Positions 24,876 through 34,804 of a DNA stretch of 64,000 nucleotides are shown one piece after another (the stretch's first letter is position 1; each line of letters opens with the position of its first letter). The notes beneath the pieces were generated by a model. The model saw only the letters and a list, made by a program, of their open reading frames with translations, ran no database searches and had not been told where the DNA came from. Source of the DNA: JAPWJZ01 sp965279315 (GTDB lineage: Bacteria; Pseudomonadota; Alphaproteobacteria; Micavibrionales; UBA2020); assembly GCA_965279315.1 (NCBI GenBank), contig OZ257145.1:1426001-1490000 (forward strand). Reading direction: 5' to 3'. The translations under genes were made by a program, and so were the position numbers.

Positions 24876-26597
24876 ATGACGCGCATCCCGTTTTCTTGGT
24901 TCATCCTGCCGCTTCTGCTGCTGGCATCCATCCCCGCCCATGCGCAGCTGACCCCCGCCGATATCCAGCGCGCCAACCAGGAAAGCGACCGCATCCAGCG
25001 CGACGAGATGATGCGCCGCCGCGAGGAAAACCAGCGCAACCTCGACAACAAGCGCGCGCCCGCGCAGATCGTCGCCCCCGATGCCGCCATGCCCAAGGGC
25101 ACGGGCGAGGGCTGCCGCGAGATCCGCGACGTGAAGATCACCGATGCGCCGCATATGTCGTCGCGCACCAAAAGCCGCCTCGCGAAAAAATATGCGCCGA
25201 AATGCCTGGGCGTGAACGAGATCCAGTCGCTGCTGGGCGAAGTCACCGCCTATTACATCGACAAAGGCTACGCGACCACGCGCGCCTACCTGCCCGCGCA
25301 GGACCTGTCGACGGGCGTGCTGACCATCCAGGTGGTCGAGGGCATGCTGAAAAAAATCGGCCTGAAGGAAGACACCAAGGCGACATTGTTCATCCCCGGC
25401 GCATTCCCGTTCGTGAATGACCGCGTGCTGAACCTGCGCGACATCGAACAGGGCCTCGACCAGGTCAACCGCCTGCAGTCGAACAATGCGGCGATCGACA
25501 TCGTCCCCGGCGCGAAAGTCGGCGAAAGCACGATTGTGGTGCGCAACGAGCCCGGCAAACGCTGGCACGTCAACACCTCGCTCGATAACTACGGCTCCAA
25601 ATCGACGGGGCGTTATCAGGGCAGCGGGTCGCTGAGTTACGACAACCTGCTCGGCCTCAACGAATTCTACAGCTTCACGCGCCGCCAGACGATCCCGACC
25701 GATGGCGACGACCGTGACTCGCGCTCCAACAGCGCGCTGTTCTCCATCCCGCTCGGCTATTCGATGCTGACGGCGGGTTATTCCGATTCCGATTACGAAA
25801 GCACGCTGGTGACGCCCAGCGGGCTGACCGTCGACCTCGACGGCCTCACCCGTTCCGCCTTCCTGATGGCCGACCGCGTCGTTTACCGCGACCAGGACAC
25901 CAAGGGCATCCTGTCCGCCACGCTGACGGTGAAGAGCAACAAGAACTATGTCGAAAACACGATGCTGGCCGTCAGCTCCCACCACCTGACCGTCCTCGAC
26001 CTCGGCGCGAATGTGAGCAGCCGCATCGGCAACAGCGCCGTCACCGGCAGCGTCGGTTATTCGCGCGGCCTGAAAAGCTTCGGCGCGGAGGAAGACCTGT
26101 CCGGCCTGCCCGGCAGCGCGCCGCGCGCGCAGTTCGAGCGCGTGACGCTTTCGGGCAGCATCTCCACGCCGTTCAATTTCCGCGGCACCGACCTGTTGTG
26201 GTCGACGCAGCTTTCCGCGCAATACGCGCTCGATGCGCTGCTCGGCTCCGAACAGTTCAGCGTCGGCGGCATCTACACCGTGCGCGGATTCTATGAGGAC
26301 ACGCTCGCCAACGACCACGGTTTCTTCATCCGCAACGACCTTGCGATGCCGAAAACCCTTACCGGCCCCGGCGGCCGCAACCTGCTGTTCAAGCCCTATG
26401 TGGCGCTGGACGGCGGCGCGGTCGGCGGACGCGCGGCGGGCACGCCCGCAGGTTCCGTGGTGGGCGCCGCCGCCGGCCTCACCCTCGCGCTGGGCGCGGG
26501 TTCTTTTGATGTGTATGTCGGCCATCCGCTGATCAAGCCGGATGCCCTCGACACAGACGGTTTCAACAGTTTCGCCCGCTTGTCGGTCAATTTTTAA
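24876..26597 (+). CDS. TpsB outer-membrane transporter of a two-partner secretion system (ShlB/FhaC family)
   Basis: The 573-residue protein has a signal peptide (about residues 1-24, ending AHAQ), a Gln/Arg-rich N-terminal linker, a ShlB-type POTRA domain (GYATTRAYLPAQDL, GVLTIQVVEG) and a 16-strand barrel-type C-terminal half. The VRGF motif near residue 468 is the conserved L6 loop signature, and the last residue is Phe, as needed for Bam-dependent insertion. It should export the TpsA protein encoded 17 bases downstream. An AT-rich 240-bp leader precedes it, with a weak ribosome site. Confidence 0.95.
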   Translation: MTRIPFSWFILPLLLLASIPAHAQLTPADIQRANQESDRIQRDEMMRRREENQRNLDNKRAPAQIVAPDAAMPKGTGEGCREIRDVKITDAPHMSSRTKSRLAKKYAPKCLGVNEIQSLLGEVTAYYIDKGYATTRAYLPAQDLSTGVLTIQVVEGMLKKIGLKEDTKATLFIPGAFPFVNDRVLNLRDIEQGLDQVNRLQSNNAAIDIVPGAKVGESTIVVRNEPGKRWHVNTSLDNYGSKSTGRYQGSGSLSYDNLLGLNEFYSFTRRQTIPTDGDDRDSRSNSALFSIPLGYSMLTAGYSDSDYESTLVTPSGLTVDLDGLTRSAFLMADRVVYRDQDTKGILSATLTVKSNKNYVENTMLAVSSHHLTVLDLGANVSSRIGNSAVTGSVGYSRGLKSFGAEEDLSGLPGSAPRAQFERVTLSGSISTPFNFRGTDLLWSTQLSAQYALDALLGSEQFSVGGIYTVRGFYEDTLANDHGFFIRNDLAMPKTLTGPGGRNLLFKPYVALDGGAVGGRAAGTPAGSVVGAAAGLTLALGAGSFDVYVGHPLIKPDALDTDGFNSFARLSVNF

Positions 26598-26614
26598 CGC
26601 GAAGGCCATAAAAA

Positions 26615-29600
26615 ATGAAAAACACAAAAGCACGCAGCGGCTTCGCGAAATCCCTCTTCATCGCGCTCATGGCCTCGAGCGTCTTCACCGCATGGATGGC
26701 GACACCGTCCGCGGCGCAGCAGGTGCAGGCAAACGGCAGCACGAACACGCAAGTCTACACATCGCCCAACGGGGTGACGGTGGTCGATATCGCCAACCCG
26801 AACGCATCGGGCATGTCGCACAACACCTTCAACCATTACAACGTGCCGACCAACGGCCTTGTGCTGAACAACGGCAACGTGCTGCAGATGGCGCGCCAGT
26901 CGGAACTGGCGGGGCAGGTCATGGCGAACATGAACCTGACGAACGAAGCCAGCCTGATCCTGAACGAAGTGGTTGCGCCCAACCGCTCGCTGCTGAAGGG
27001 GTACACCGAAGTCCTCGGCAAGAAGGCCGATGTGATCGTCGCCAACCCCTATGGTATCACCTGCGACGGCTGCGGCTTCATCAACGTGCCGAACGCGACG
27101 CTGACGACCGGCGTGCCCCAATTCGGCGGCACGGGCGCGCTCACCGGATTCCAGATCGATAACGGCGATATCCTCGTCACCGGCACCGGCCTCAACGCCG
27201 CCAACCAGGATTACCTCGGCCTGCTCGCGCGCTCCATCAAGCTGGATGGCCAGCTGAACGCAAAAGAACTCGACGTTGTCGCGGGCGCGAATGACTGGGA
27301 TGTGGCGACGAAAACCGCAACCCCGCGCACCCCCACCGGCACTGCGCCCACCGTGGCCATCGACTCCTCCGCGCTCGGCGGCATGTATGCCAACCGCATC
27401 CGCCTGATCGCGACAGAAAGCGGTGTCGGCGTGAAAATGCTGGGCGATGCGGCGACGGGCGTGGGCGATTTCTCGCTGACGTCATCCGGCAAGATCGAAA
27501 TCGGCAGCGCGGTGTCCGCCAAACAGAACGTGAAAATCAAGTCGACCGCCGTAGGCGCGAACGCCATCAAGGCGACCAACGCGAAAATCTCGGCAAAACA
27601 AAACGTCGAACTGTCGGCAGCCGCAGGCGAAATCCGGCTCGATGGCGGCCTGCTGACGGCCGAAAACAACCTCGACCTTATATCCGGCAGCCTGACGGAC
27701 GTCGCCACATCCACCGCGATGGCTGACAACAACAAACGCTATGCGACCAACAATGTGACCCTGACGCAAACGGGCGCGGGCTCCATTGACGGCACGACCT
27801 ATGGCGCGGGCGCGAATTTCGGCGCAACGCTCGCCAGCCTCTCCATCGGCAGCTCCGGCGCGACGATCTACAGCACCAGCGGCTTCACCCTGACGACGAC
27901 CGGCGACATGCTGCTGGGCGCAGCGAAGCTGAAAAACGCGGGCGACATCACGCTCTCCTCCACCACCGGCGACATCACGCTCGCAACCGGCGGCGCGGTG
28001 CAGAGCACCGCTGGCGCACTTGCCATCACGGCGGGCGACCGTTTTGAAAACAACGGCGGCACATTGTCGTCGGATACCGCCGGCATCGCGCTGCGCGCGG
28101 CGAATTACATCGGCAACACCGGCAGCATCTACGCGAAAACCGCGCTGGCGCTGGCCGATGCGGCGGGCGGCAGCGCGCAAGCCGTCGAAAACAGCGGCAC
28201 GATGATCGCCGATGGCGCATTGACGCTGAACGGCGCGTCGCTGAACAATTCCGGCACCGGCACGCTGCAAAGCGGCACGGGCGCCGGCAGCATTTCCGTC
28301 ACCGGCACGCTGACCAACGCGGCCAATGCGAAAATCATCGCCTCCACCACCGGCGGCACGGCGACGATTGCGGCCGACACCATCACCAACAGCGGCATCA
28401 TCCAGTCCGCAGGCCTGATGGGCGTCAATATTGCCAGCACGCTGACCAACAACGCGGGCGCGAAAATCATCGGCACAGGCGGCGTGAACGTACGCGGTTC
28501 CGACGGCGCCTATACGATCAACAACTCCGGCACGATCCAGTCGGGCGGCCAGCTGAGCCTGCGCGGCCAGTCCGGCGGCACGGGCGTGACCGTCAACGGC
28601 CTCGGTTCATCCGCCGTTTTCCTCGGCAACACGATGGACATCAATGCGGGCACGGTCAGCCTTGCGAACGGCTCGGGCATCACGGGCCAGAACGGCCTCA
28701 CCCTGTCGGCGGCGACGCTCTCGATGCTGGGCGCGGCGTCCAAGGTCATCAACAGCGCGGGCAACGCCACGATCACGCTGTCGAACGCCTTCACCAACAA
28801 CGGCCTGCTCTATTCGGCGGGCAACCTGACGCTCAACACCGCGTCCGTCACCAACGCATCCACCGCCGGCATCGCGGCGGGCGGCACGCTCGACGTCAAC
28901 ACCACGGGCAGCTTCACCAACAACGGCGCGCTTTATGCGGGCAGCCTGGTCGATGTGTCGGCGTCGTCCGAATTCTACAACACCGCGACCGGCACCGTCG
29001 ATTCCGGACAGGACATGACATTCAGCGCCACGACCTTCCGCAACCGCAACGACATCAATGCCACGCGCGACATCAGCATCTCGGCCACGTATTTCTACAA
29101 CGAGATCGAGGGCGGCGACACGCGCACCACCACGTCCAGCACGCCCGTCACGACCAATGGCGGCTGGGAAGACGGCATATTGGGCAGCGACGACGTGTCC
29201 TGGTTACTGCCCGGCGAAGACACCTACCGCCGCTACACCCAGACCTGGAGCGATGTGCAGTCCTACGGCACCGCGCCGACCACCGCCATGCGCGCACGCC
29301 TGATCGCCGGCCGCAGCTTGAGCGTTTCCAACTTCACCACCGGCCTTAATCTTGGCAGCATCATGTCGGCGCAGACGGTCAACCTGACCGGCCTCAACGG
29401 CGCGGCGACCTTCACGAACGATGCCTATGATATCACGACGGTCAACTACACGAAAAAATGGCACGATTACGCGTATTGCTGCACGGGGTTCCCGCTGTAC
29501 ATCCCGATCTCGTACAATATCTCGGACGGCACGACCTCGACCAGTTCAACGACCGCAGGTCCCGGCGCCAGCATCTATGCAGGCACGCTGAACGCCTCGG

Positions 29601-32600
29601 CCTTCGGCCTCACCAACGCGGGCTCCGCGCTGGCCGCCAATGTCGACGCCACTTCCGGCACCGGCGCGTCCACGACCACGGGCGCGGGGGCTGCCACCTT
29701 TGGCGGCATCACCATCACGCTGCCCAGCAACCCGAACGGCTTCTTCGTCGTTTCGCAAAACCCGAATTCCGGCTACCTCATCGAAACGAACCCGCTTTAC
29801 GGCGCGAATTCGCCGCTCGGTTCGCAATACATGATAGACCGCCTCGGCCTCAACCCCGAAACGGTGCAAAAACGCCTCGGCGACGGCAACTATGAACAAA
29901 GCCTGATCCGCGACCAGCTGACCTCGCAGGTCGGCAACACCATCATCACCCCGGGCGAAGACGAGGCATCGCAGATGCAGCGCCTGATGGATAACGGCGT
30001 GAACGTGGCAGGCGCGCTCGGCCTCACCTACGGCACGGCGCTGACGCCCGAACAGGCGGCGAACCTCTCGACCGACATGGTCTGGATGGTCGAAACCGAA
30101 GTCATGGGCCAGAAGGTCCTCGCACCTGTCGTCTACTTAAGCGCAGCCACCAAGGCAAGCTTCGCGGGCGGCGCCGCCATCGTCGGCAATGACGTGAACA
30201 TGGACCTGGCATCGGTCACCAACACGGGCGGCACGATTGCGGGCAATAACACGCTTGCCATCACGTCGAAGGGCGACATCAAAAACACCTCCGGCACGAT
30301 CAAGGGCGGCGATGTCAGCCTGAAATCGACGGAAGGCAGCATCATCAACGAAACCTTCACCGCCACCAGCGGCAACGATGTCAACGGCAACACCCTGATC
30401 GGCAAAACGGGTTCGATCGAGGCGACCGGCAACCTGAAGGTCGATGCCGCGAAAGACATCACCAACAAGGGCGCGAACATGGGCGCGGGCGGCGACGCCG
30501 ACCTGAAGGCGGGCGGCAACATCACCTTCGACGTGATCGAGGACAAGAAGGCCGAAACCACCCATTCCGGCAGCGCCGCCAACAAATCGTCCACCACCAC
30601 CAATTCGACCACTTCCATCGGCTCCGGCCTCAAGGTGGGCGGCAACCTGAAGACGGAAAGCGGCGGCGACACGACCATCCGCGGCTCGACGGTTGATGTG
30701 GGCGGCGACGGCGACATGCATGCCGGCGGCAACATGAACATCCTGGACGCGCGCGACAAATCCTCCACCTCCACCACCTCGACCACCACCGGTGCGGGCG
30801 TGGGCGGCGGGCTCTTTGGTTCTGAAACCGCGACGGACGCGGCATCGAGCGACAAGAGCCACGGGTCGTCTCTCAACTTCGGCGGCAATGCCAAGATCAA
30901 GTCCGACAAGACGCTGACGATCGAGGGATCGGACGTGTCCGCGGGCGGCGACCTCGGCCTGAAGGGCAAGGACGTCAAGATCATCGAAGGCCGCGATATC
31001 GAGACGGAAACGCATTCCAAAACCACGACCTCGATCGGCAAGATCGAGACGGGGGAGAGCGACAGTTCCTCCGGCTCTGCCTCGTCATCCGGCACCGACG
31101 GCGCGTCGGCGGATGCCAGCGCATCGGCGGAAGCGAATGCCAACGGCTCGGGCGGCGTGACGCTGATGGAAGTCGAGACCAACACCTCGAAAACCTACGA
31201 CAACAAGTCGAAATCGTCGAACATCAAGTCCGGCGGCAACATGACGATTGAATCCGACAACGACACCACCATCCGCGGCTCCAACGTGGAAGCGGGCGGC
31301 GATGTCGATATTTCGGGCAAGAACGTCAAGATCGAGGCCGCGAAGGACATCCACACCGAAGACACTTCGCACAGCAAGTCGCAGGTCGGCCTCTACGGGT
31401 CCAGCGACAACAACGCAAGCGCGGATGCCGATGCAGGGGCGAAAGCCGATGCGGGCGGCGCGGATGCCAATGCGAAGGGTTCCACATCGGGAGCGGGCGC
31501 GAACTATAACGCGGGCGAGGCCTCGGCCGAAGCCAGCGCCCATGCGGGCGCGGAGGCGTCGTCTGACAACACGCTCGACCTGATGCGCACGACCACGACC
31601 ACCACCAACGCGAAAGACGTGACGCATACCGGATCGACCATCAAGTCAGGCGGCAATGCCAAGATCAAGGCCGAAGAGACGCTGAAAGTCGTCGGCTCCG
31701 ACCTTGAATCGGGCGGCGACATGGACCTGAAGGCCAAGAACATGACGTTCGAGGCGGCACAGGACAGCCACACCACCACGACCGACACATCCACCACCAA
31801 GGCCGGCATGTATGCGGGCGCGGGTGCGGATGCCAGAGTAGATGCGAGCGCCGAGGCGAAGACCAAAGGCCTCGATGCCAATGCGGGCGCAAGCGCGGAA
31901 GCGAATGCGGAAGCGGGCGTCGGTTATTACGGCACCAACACGACCGAGAGCAAGACCGAAGGCTCGACCCATGCCAAGACCTCCACGATCAAGTCCGGCG
32001 GCAACATGACGCGCACGGCGGATGAAAAGATCACGGATGAAGGCACGCAGATCGAGGCCGGCGGCGACTTCACGCAAGACTCGAAGGAATGGGAAAGCAA
32101 GGCGGCGAAAGACACCACCTTCTCCTCCTCGTCCTCCGAAACCAACACGGGCAAGCTTGGCCTGTATGGCGAAGCGAATGCGGGCGCATCGGCGTCGGCA
32201 GGCGTGCAGGACGGCGTTGAAAACGAAAGCGGCGCAGGCGCGTCGGCTGGCGTCAAGGCGACCTATGATCGCAACACCGCAAAGGACAAGTCGGAATCCT
32301 CGACCGCTGTCACCGGCACGATCAAGTCGGGCGGCAACATGAAGACGACGACGACAGGCAAGACCTCGCTCGAGGGCACGAACCTGGAATCGGGCGGCGA
32401 CATCGAACTGAACGCGGGCTCGCTCGATTACAAGGCTGCGAAAAACACCTCCAGCTCGTCCTCGTCCAGCGACAATATCAATGGCGAGCTGAAACTGGGC
32501 ATCGACGCGACCAAGGCCGTCACCGGCACGATCAAGGGCGGCTATGACCAGAGCAACGCGACCGACTCTTCATCCGAAGCCGTCACCGGCTCGATGAAAT

Positions 32601-33895
32601 CGGGCGGCAACATGAAGGTCAACACCAAGGACGATGCGCGCTTCGAAGGCACCAACCTGGATGCGGGCGGCGATGCCAGCATCAAGGCGGGCGGCAATGT
32701 GAAGTTCGACGCCGCCAAGAACGAGGAAAGCCACACCGAAGACGGCTTCAACGTCTCGGGCAGCCTCTCGGCTTCCAAATCGAAAGGCAGCAGCGGCAAG
32801 GGCTCGACCGGCATGGGGCTTGAACTGGAAGGCGGGATGAACAATTCCAAATCCAGCGCGACTGAAGGCGTTGCAGGCTCGATCAAGTCGGGCGGCAAGC
32901 TCGATGTCGATGCGGGCAAGAGCGCGACGTTCGAAGGCACCAACATGGAATCCGGCGGCGATATGAGCATCGGCGCGAAGGATGACGTGAACTTCAACGC
33001 GGTGAAAAACACCTCGTCCGAAGAAGGTTACGGCTTCGATGCGTCGCTGTCGGCCAGCAAGGGCGGCAAGGACGAAACGGGCAAGAAGAAATCCTCGTCC
33101 GTCGGCCTCGAGGCATCCGGCAACTATAACAAGTCGGATGAAACCACCTCGACCGGCTCCACGCTGAAATCGGGCGGCAACCTGAAGGTCAAATCGGGCG
33201 GCGACACGAACCTGGAAGGCACGAACATCGAATCCGAGGGCAAGACCTCGATCGATGCCGGCAAATCGGTCAACTTCAAGGCGGCCGAAGACACCTCCAG
33301 CTCCATCGGCGTCGAAGGCAGCATCGGCGGCAGCAAGACGAAGGCGGCCAAGGGCGGCGACCAGACCGAAAACGCGACCGAAGGCGACGTGTCCTTCGGT
33401 ATCGAAGGCGGCAAATCGAACACCAAAAAGGCCGGTTCCATCAAGGCGGGCGAGATCGACATCAAGGCCGGCAAGGATGCGAATTTCGAAGGCACCGACA
33501 TGGACAGCAAGGGCGACATCGGCGTGAAGGCGGGCGGCGACGTCAACTTCAACGCGGCTGAATCCTCGCATATCGACGGCAACTTCTCGGGCGGCGCAGG
33601 CTCGGGCGGCACCAGCCTGACCGGCGCCGGCATCGGCGGCGGCGTCGAGAAAAAAGGGTCGCAGATCAATGGCGGCGGCAACCTGAAAATTGAATCAGGC
33701 GGCAACACCAAGCTGGAAGGCACCAAGGCGAAAGTCGATGGCGCGGCCGAACTGAACGCCGGCGGCAAGATCGAAAAGAAAACCACCGTCGGCGGCGGCG
33801 CGCAAATCGGCGTCACCCGCGGCGGTGCCGATATCGACGTCCAACAGACCGAAATCGAAGCCGGCGGCGGCGTGAAGCAGAAAAGCGGGCAGTAA
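26615..33895 (+). CDS. Very large TpsA filamentous-haemagglutinin-like exoprotein
   Basis: 2426 residues. Residues 1-35 are a signal peptide. Residues 36-250 are the TPS secretion domain, with the NPNxSG motif near residue 60 and the NPYGITCDGCGFIN motif near residue 143. Residues 250-1000 are beta-helix repeats rich in GTLTNAA and NNSGTI. A less repetitive block (about 1025-1170) follows, then haemagglutinin repeats to the end. There is no VENN/pre-toxin motif and no distinct C-terminal toxin, so it reads as an adhesin or filament, not a CdiA. Ala/Asp/Ser-rich low-complexity spacers interrupt the late repeats. Export is by the adjacent TpsB. Confidence 0.93.
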   Translation: MKNTKARSGFAKSLFIALMASSVFTAWMATPSAAQQVQANGSTNTQVYTSPNGVTVVDIANPNASGMSHNTFNHYNVPTNGLVLNNGNVLQMARQSELAGQVMANMNLTNEASLILNEVVAPNRSLLKGYTEVLGKKADVIVANPYGITCDGCGFINVPNATLTTGVPQFGGTGALTGFQIDNGDILVTGTGLNAANQDYLGLLARSIKLDGQLNAKELDVVAGANDWDVATKTATPRTPTGTAPTVAIDSSALGGMYANRIRLIATESGVGVKMLGDAATGVGDFSLTSSGKIEIGSAVSAKQNVKIKSTAVGANAIKATNAKISAKQNVELSAAAGEIRLDGGLLTAENNLDLISGSLTDVATSTAMADNNKRYATNNVTLTQTGAGSIDGTTYGAGANFGATLASLSIGSSGATIYSTSGFTLTTTGDMLLGAAKLKNAGDITLSSTTGDITLATGGAVQSTAGALAITAGDRFENNGGTLSSDTAGIALRAANYIGNTGSIYAKTALALADAAGGSAQAVENSGTMIADGALTLNGASLNNSGTGTLQSGTGAGSISVTGTLTNAANAKIIASTTGGTATIAADTITNSGIIQSAGLMGVNIASTLTNNAGAKIIGTGGVNVRGSDGAYTINNSGTIQSGGQLSLRGQSGGTGVTVNGLGSSAVFLGNTMDINAGTVSLANGSGITGQNGLTLSAATLSMLGAASKVINSAGNATITLSNAFTNNGLLYSAGNLTLNTASVTNASTAGIAAGGTLDVNTTGSFTNNGALYAGSLVDVSASSEFYNTATGTVDSGQDMTFSATTFRNRNDINATRDISISATYFYNEIEGGDTRTTTSSTPVTTNGGWEDGILGSDDVSWLLPGEDTYRRYTQTWSDVQSYGTAPTTAMRARLIAGRSLSVSNFTTGLNLGSIMSAQTVNLTGLNGAATFTNDAYDITTVNYTKKWHDYAYCCTGFPLYIPISYNISDGTTSTSSTTAGPGASIYAGTLNASAFGLTNAGSALAANVDATSGTGASTTTGAGAATFGGITITLPSNPNGFFVVSQNPNSGYLIETNPLYGANSPLGSQYMIDRLGLNPETVQKRLGDGNYEQSLIRDQLTSQVGNTIITPGEDEASQMQRLMDNGVNVAGALGLTYGTALTPEQAANLSTDMVWMVETEVMGQKVLAPVVYLSAATKASFAGGAAIVGNDVNMDLASVTNTGGTIAGNNTLAITSKGDIKNTSGTIKGGDVSLKSTEGSIINETFTATSGNDVNGNTLIGKTGSIEATGNLKVDAAKDITNKGANMGAGGDADLKAGGNITFDVIEDKKAETTHSGSAANKSSTTTNSTTSIGSGLKVGGNLKTESGGDTTIRGSTVDVGGDGDMHAGGNMNILDARDKSSTSTTSTTTGAGVGGGLFGSETATDAASSDKSHGSSLNFGGNAKIKSDKTLTIEGSDVSAGGDLGLKGKDVKIIEGRDIETETHSKTTTSIGKIETGESDSSSGSASSSGTDGASADASASAEANANGSGGVTLMEVETNTSKTYDNKSKSSNIKSGGNMTIESDNDTTIRGSNVEAGGDVDISGKNVKIEAAKDIHTEDTSHSKSQVGLYGSSDNNASADADAGAKADAGGADANAKGSTSGAGANYNAGEASAEASAHAGAEASSDNTLDLMRTTTTTTNAKDVTHTGSTIKSGGNAKIKAEETLKVVGSDLESGGDMDLKAKNMTFEAAQDSHTTTTDTSTTKAGMYAGAGADARVDASAEAKTKGLDANAGASAEANAEAGVGYYGTNTTESKTEGSTHAKTSTIKSGGNMTRTADEKITDEGTQIEAGGDFTQDSKEWESKAAKDTTFSSSSSETNTGKLGLYGEANAGASASAGVQDGVENESGAGASAGVKATYDRNTAKDKSESSTAVTGTIKSGGNMKTTTTGKTSLEGTNLESGGDIELNAGSLDYKAAKNTSSSSSSSDNINGELKLGIDATKAVTGTIKGGYDQSNATDSSSEAVTGSMKSGGNMKVNTKDDARFEGTNLDAGGDASIKAGGNVKFDAAKNEESHTEDGFNVSGSLSASKSKGSSGKGSTGMGLELEGGMNNSKSSATEGVAGSIKSGGKLDVDAGKSATFEGTNMESGGDMSIGAKDDVNFNAVKNTSSEEGYGFDASLSASKGGKDETGKKKSSSVGLEASGNYNKSDETTSTGSTLKSGGNLKVKSGGDTNLEGTNIESEGKTSIDAGKSVNFKAAEDTSSSIGVEGSIGGSKTKAAKGGDQTENATEGDVSFGIEGGKSNTKKAGSIKAGEIDIKAGKDANFEGTDMDSKGDIGVKAGGDVNFNAAESSHIDGNFSGGAGSGGTSLTGAGIGGGVEKKGSQINGGGNLKIESGGNTKLEGTKAKVDGAAELNAGGKIEKKTTVGGGAQIGVTRGGADIDVQQTEIEAGGGVKQKSGQ
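30560..33880 (+). repeat. Degenerate tandem repeats in the 3' half of tpsA
   Basis: A unit recurring roughly every 270-420 bases encodes the pattern KSGGN(M/L)K...D(T)..EGTN(L/I)ESGGD....K.V.F.AAKD. The SGGN anchor recurs near 31223, 31640, 31989, 32321, 32595, 32881 and 33166. Between units lie Ala/Asp/Gly or Ser/Lys-rich segments of varying length. The similarity at DNA level suggests expansion by recombination. Confidence 0.8.
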
Positions 33896-33917
33896 GTATT
33901 CGCGCTGCCCTGATGAA

Positions 33918-33948
33918 CAAATAGCCCTGTCATTGACAGGGCTATTTG
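33918..33948 (+). terminator. Terminator-like hairpin after tpsA
   Basis: A perfect 14-bp stem (33918-33931 with 33935-33948) around a 3-base loop begins 23 bases after the tpsA stop. No long T run follows beyond the T3 in the stem's end, so termination may be partial. Confidence 0.7.
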
Positions 33949-34267
33949 CTATTTGACGCAAAGGCCTTTCTCAAAATGAGGCTTTACCGTCTGTGCGTCC
34001 TGCCTGATGGCCGTGACGCAGGCTGAACATCAGAAAGTTATGGCCGCGTGCTGACGTTGGAGGGGGGGGGCGGTCTGCCGAATGTAGAAGTGCTCGTTTC
34101 GACTGGACACCTGATCGCGAGCTGATAGAACGCAGGCAATGGTTTGCCGTACCGGACGGATCACGGGCGATGTCTTGCGTGATCCTCTGCAGCAAAAACA
34201 GAAGAACGCCGGAAATAAATAGCCAAGTGCATGGAGTCTGATGAAATGGCGAGAGTGTAGCCTGCAG
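33949..34267. other. Intergenic region after tpsA, no gene supported
   Basis: About 320 bases with no convincing reading frame on either strand. A run of nine G (34062-34070) is the only distinctive element. Composition is intermediate between the GC-rich core and the AT-rich ParB-like gene that follows. Confidence 0.6.
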
Positions 34268-34618
34268 CTAAATTCTCTCCAGAATAACTACTGGTATTTG
34301 TAAGAATCCAGCTTTTCGAGAAGCATATAGTCTGTGATAACCGTCACGTAATTCATACTTGTAGGAGGAATTCGTATCACGCGTTTCTTGAACTTCTATG
34401 GGAGGTAAAGATTCGTCATTGATAATGCCCGCATAAATTTTTTTTAGTCGGGGTATTTCACATCCGTCTGTATAACCAGATAAAGTTCGATGGACAGGCT
34501 TTATTTGGCTTATATCAACTATTAGACAGTGACCTTGGGAAGCATAGGAGGTTTGTCTAGGCGCAAAATCACTCATGCCCGATTCTTGCCACAGTTGTTC
34601 AATTGCCGATAAGGTCAT
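34268..34618 (-). CDS. ParB/sulfiredoxin-like domain protein (116 aa)
   Basis: The C-terminal half has LPPIEVQETRD, then YELRDGYHRLYASRKAGFLQIPVVIL, the core of the ParB/Srx fold (the DGxHRLxA block binds the nucleotide in ParB-type proteins). The preceding ISQIKPVHRTL fits the domain's first strand. No DNA-binding HTH follows, so it is not a chromosome-partitioning ParB. The gene is visibly AT-richer than its surroundings and sits beside tRNA-Ser, suggesting acquisition. Similar short proteins occur in mobile or toxin-related contexts, but its role is unknown. Confidence 0.65.
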   Translation of the reverse strand: MTLSAIEQLWQESGMSDFAPRQTSYASQGHCLIVDISQIKPVHRTLSGYTDGCEIPRLKKIYAGIINDESLPPIEVQETRDTNSSYKYELRDGYHRLYASRKAGFLQIPVVILERI

Positions 34619-34636
34619 ATAGATTAAAAAAATAAA

Positions 34637-34726
34637 TGGCGGAGAGGATGAGATTCGAACTCACGAAACCTGTTACAGTTTACCCGCTTTCCAGGCGAGC
34701 GCCTTCAACCGCTCGGCCACCTCTCC
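34637..34726 (-). tRNA. tRNA-Ser (GGA anticodon)
   Basis: Read on the minus strand, a 7-bp acceptor stem GGAGAGG/CCTCTCC, a D-arm beginning TGGCCGAG, an anticodon loop CTGGAAA (anticodon GGA at 34690-34692), a long class II variable arm, TTCGAAT T-loop, discriminator G and encoded CCA (34637-34639). Length is 90 bases. It reads UCC and UCU codons. Confidence 0.96.
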
Positions 34727-34804
34727 GCGAGCGATACAGGGGGGCAGAGTACCCTTAAAGGGGCTCGGGCTTCAAGCTTAATTTATGTCAATAATAACAG
34801 GTGT

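Noticed and set aside
24598..24879. Plus-strand frame of 93 codons before tpsB
   Set aside because: It overlaps the recognisable YdeI-like gene on the other strand, runs through an AT-rich leader, has no ribosome site and no protein-like pattern.
30560..33880. Periodic repeats as a CRISPR array
   Set aside because: The repeats are long, degenerate, in frame and continuous with tpsA coding.
26615..33895. Calling the TPS exoprotein a CdiA contact-dependent toxin
   Set aside because: No VENN motif, no pre-toxin domain, no distinct C-terminal domain, and no immunity gene directly after it.
34062..34070. Run of nine G as a possible phase-variable switch
   Set aside because: It lies downstream of tpsA and in no supported gene or promoter, so there is nothing for it to switch.
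33971..34195. Minus-strand frame of 74 codons after tpsA
   Set aside because: It spans the G9 tract, has no ribosome site and no recognisable features.
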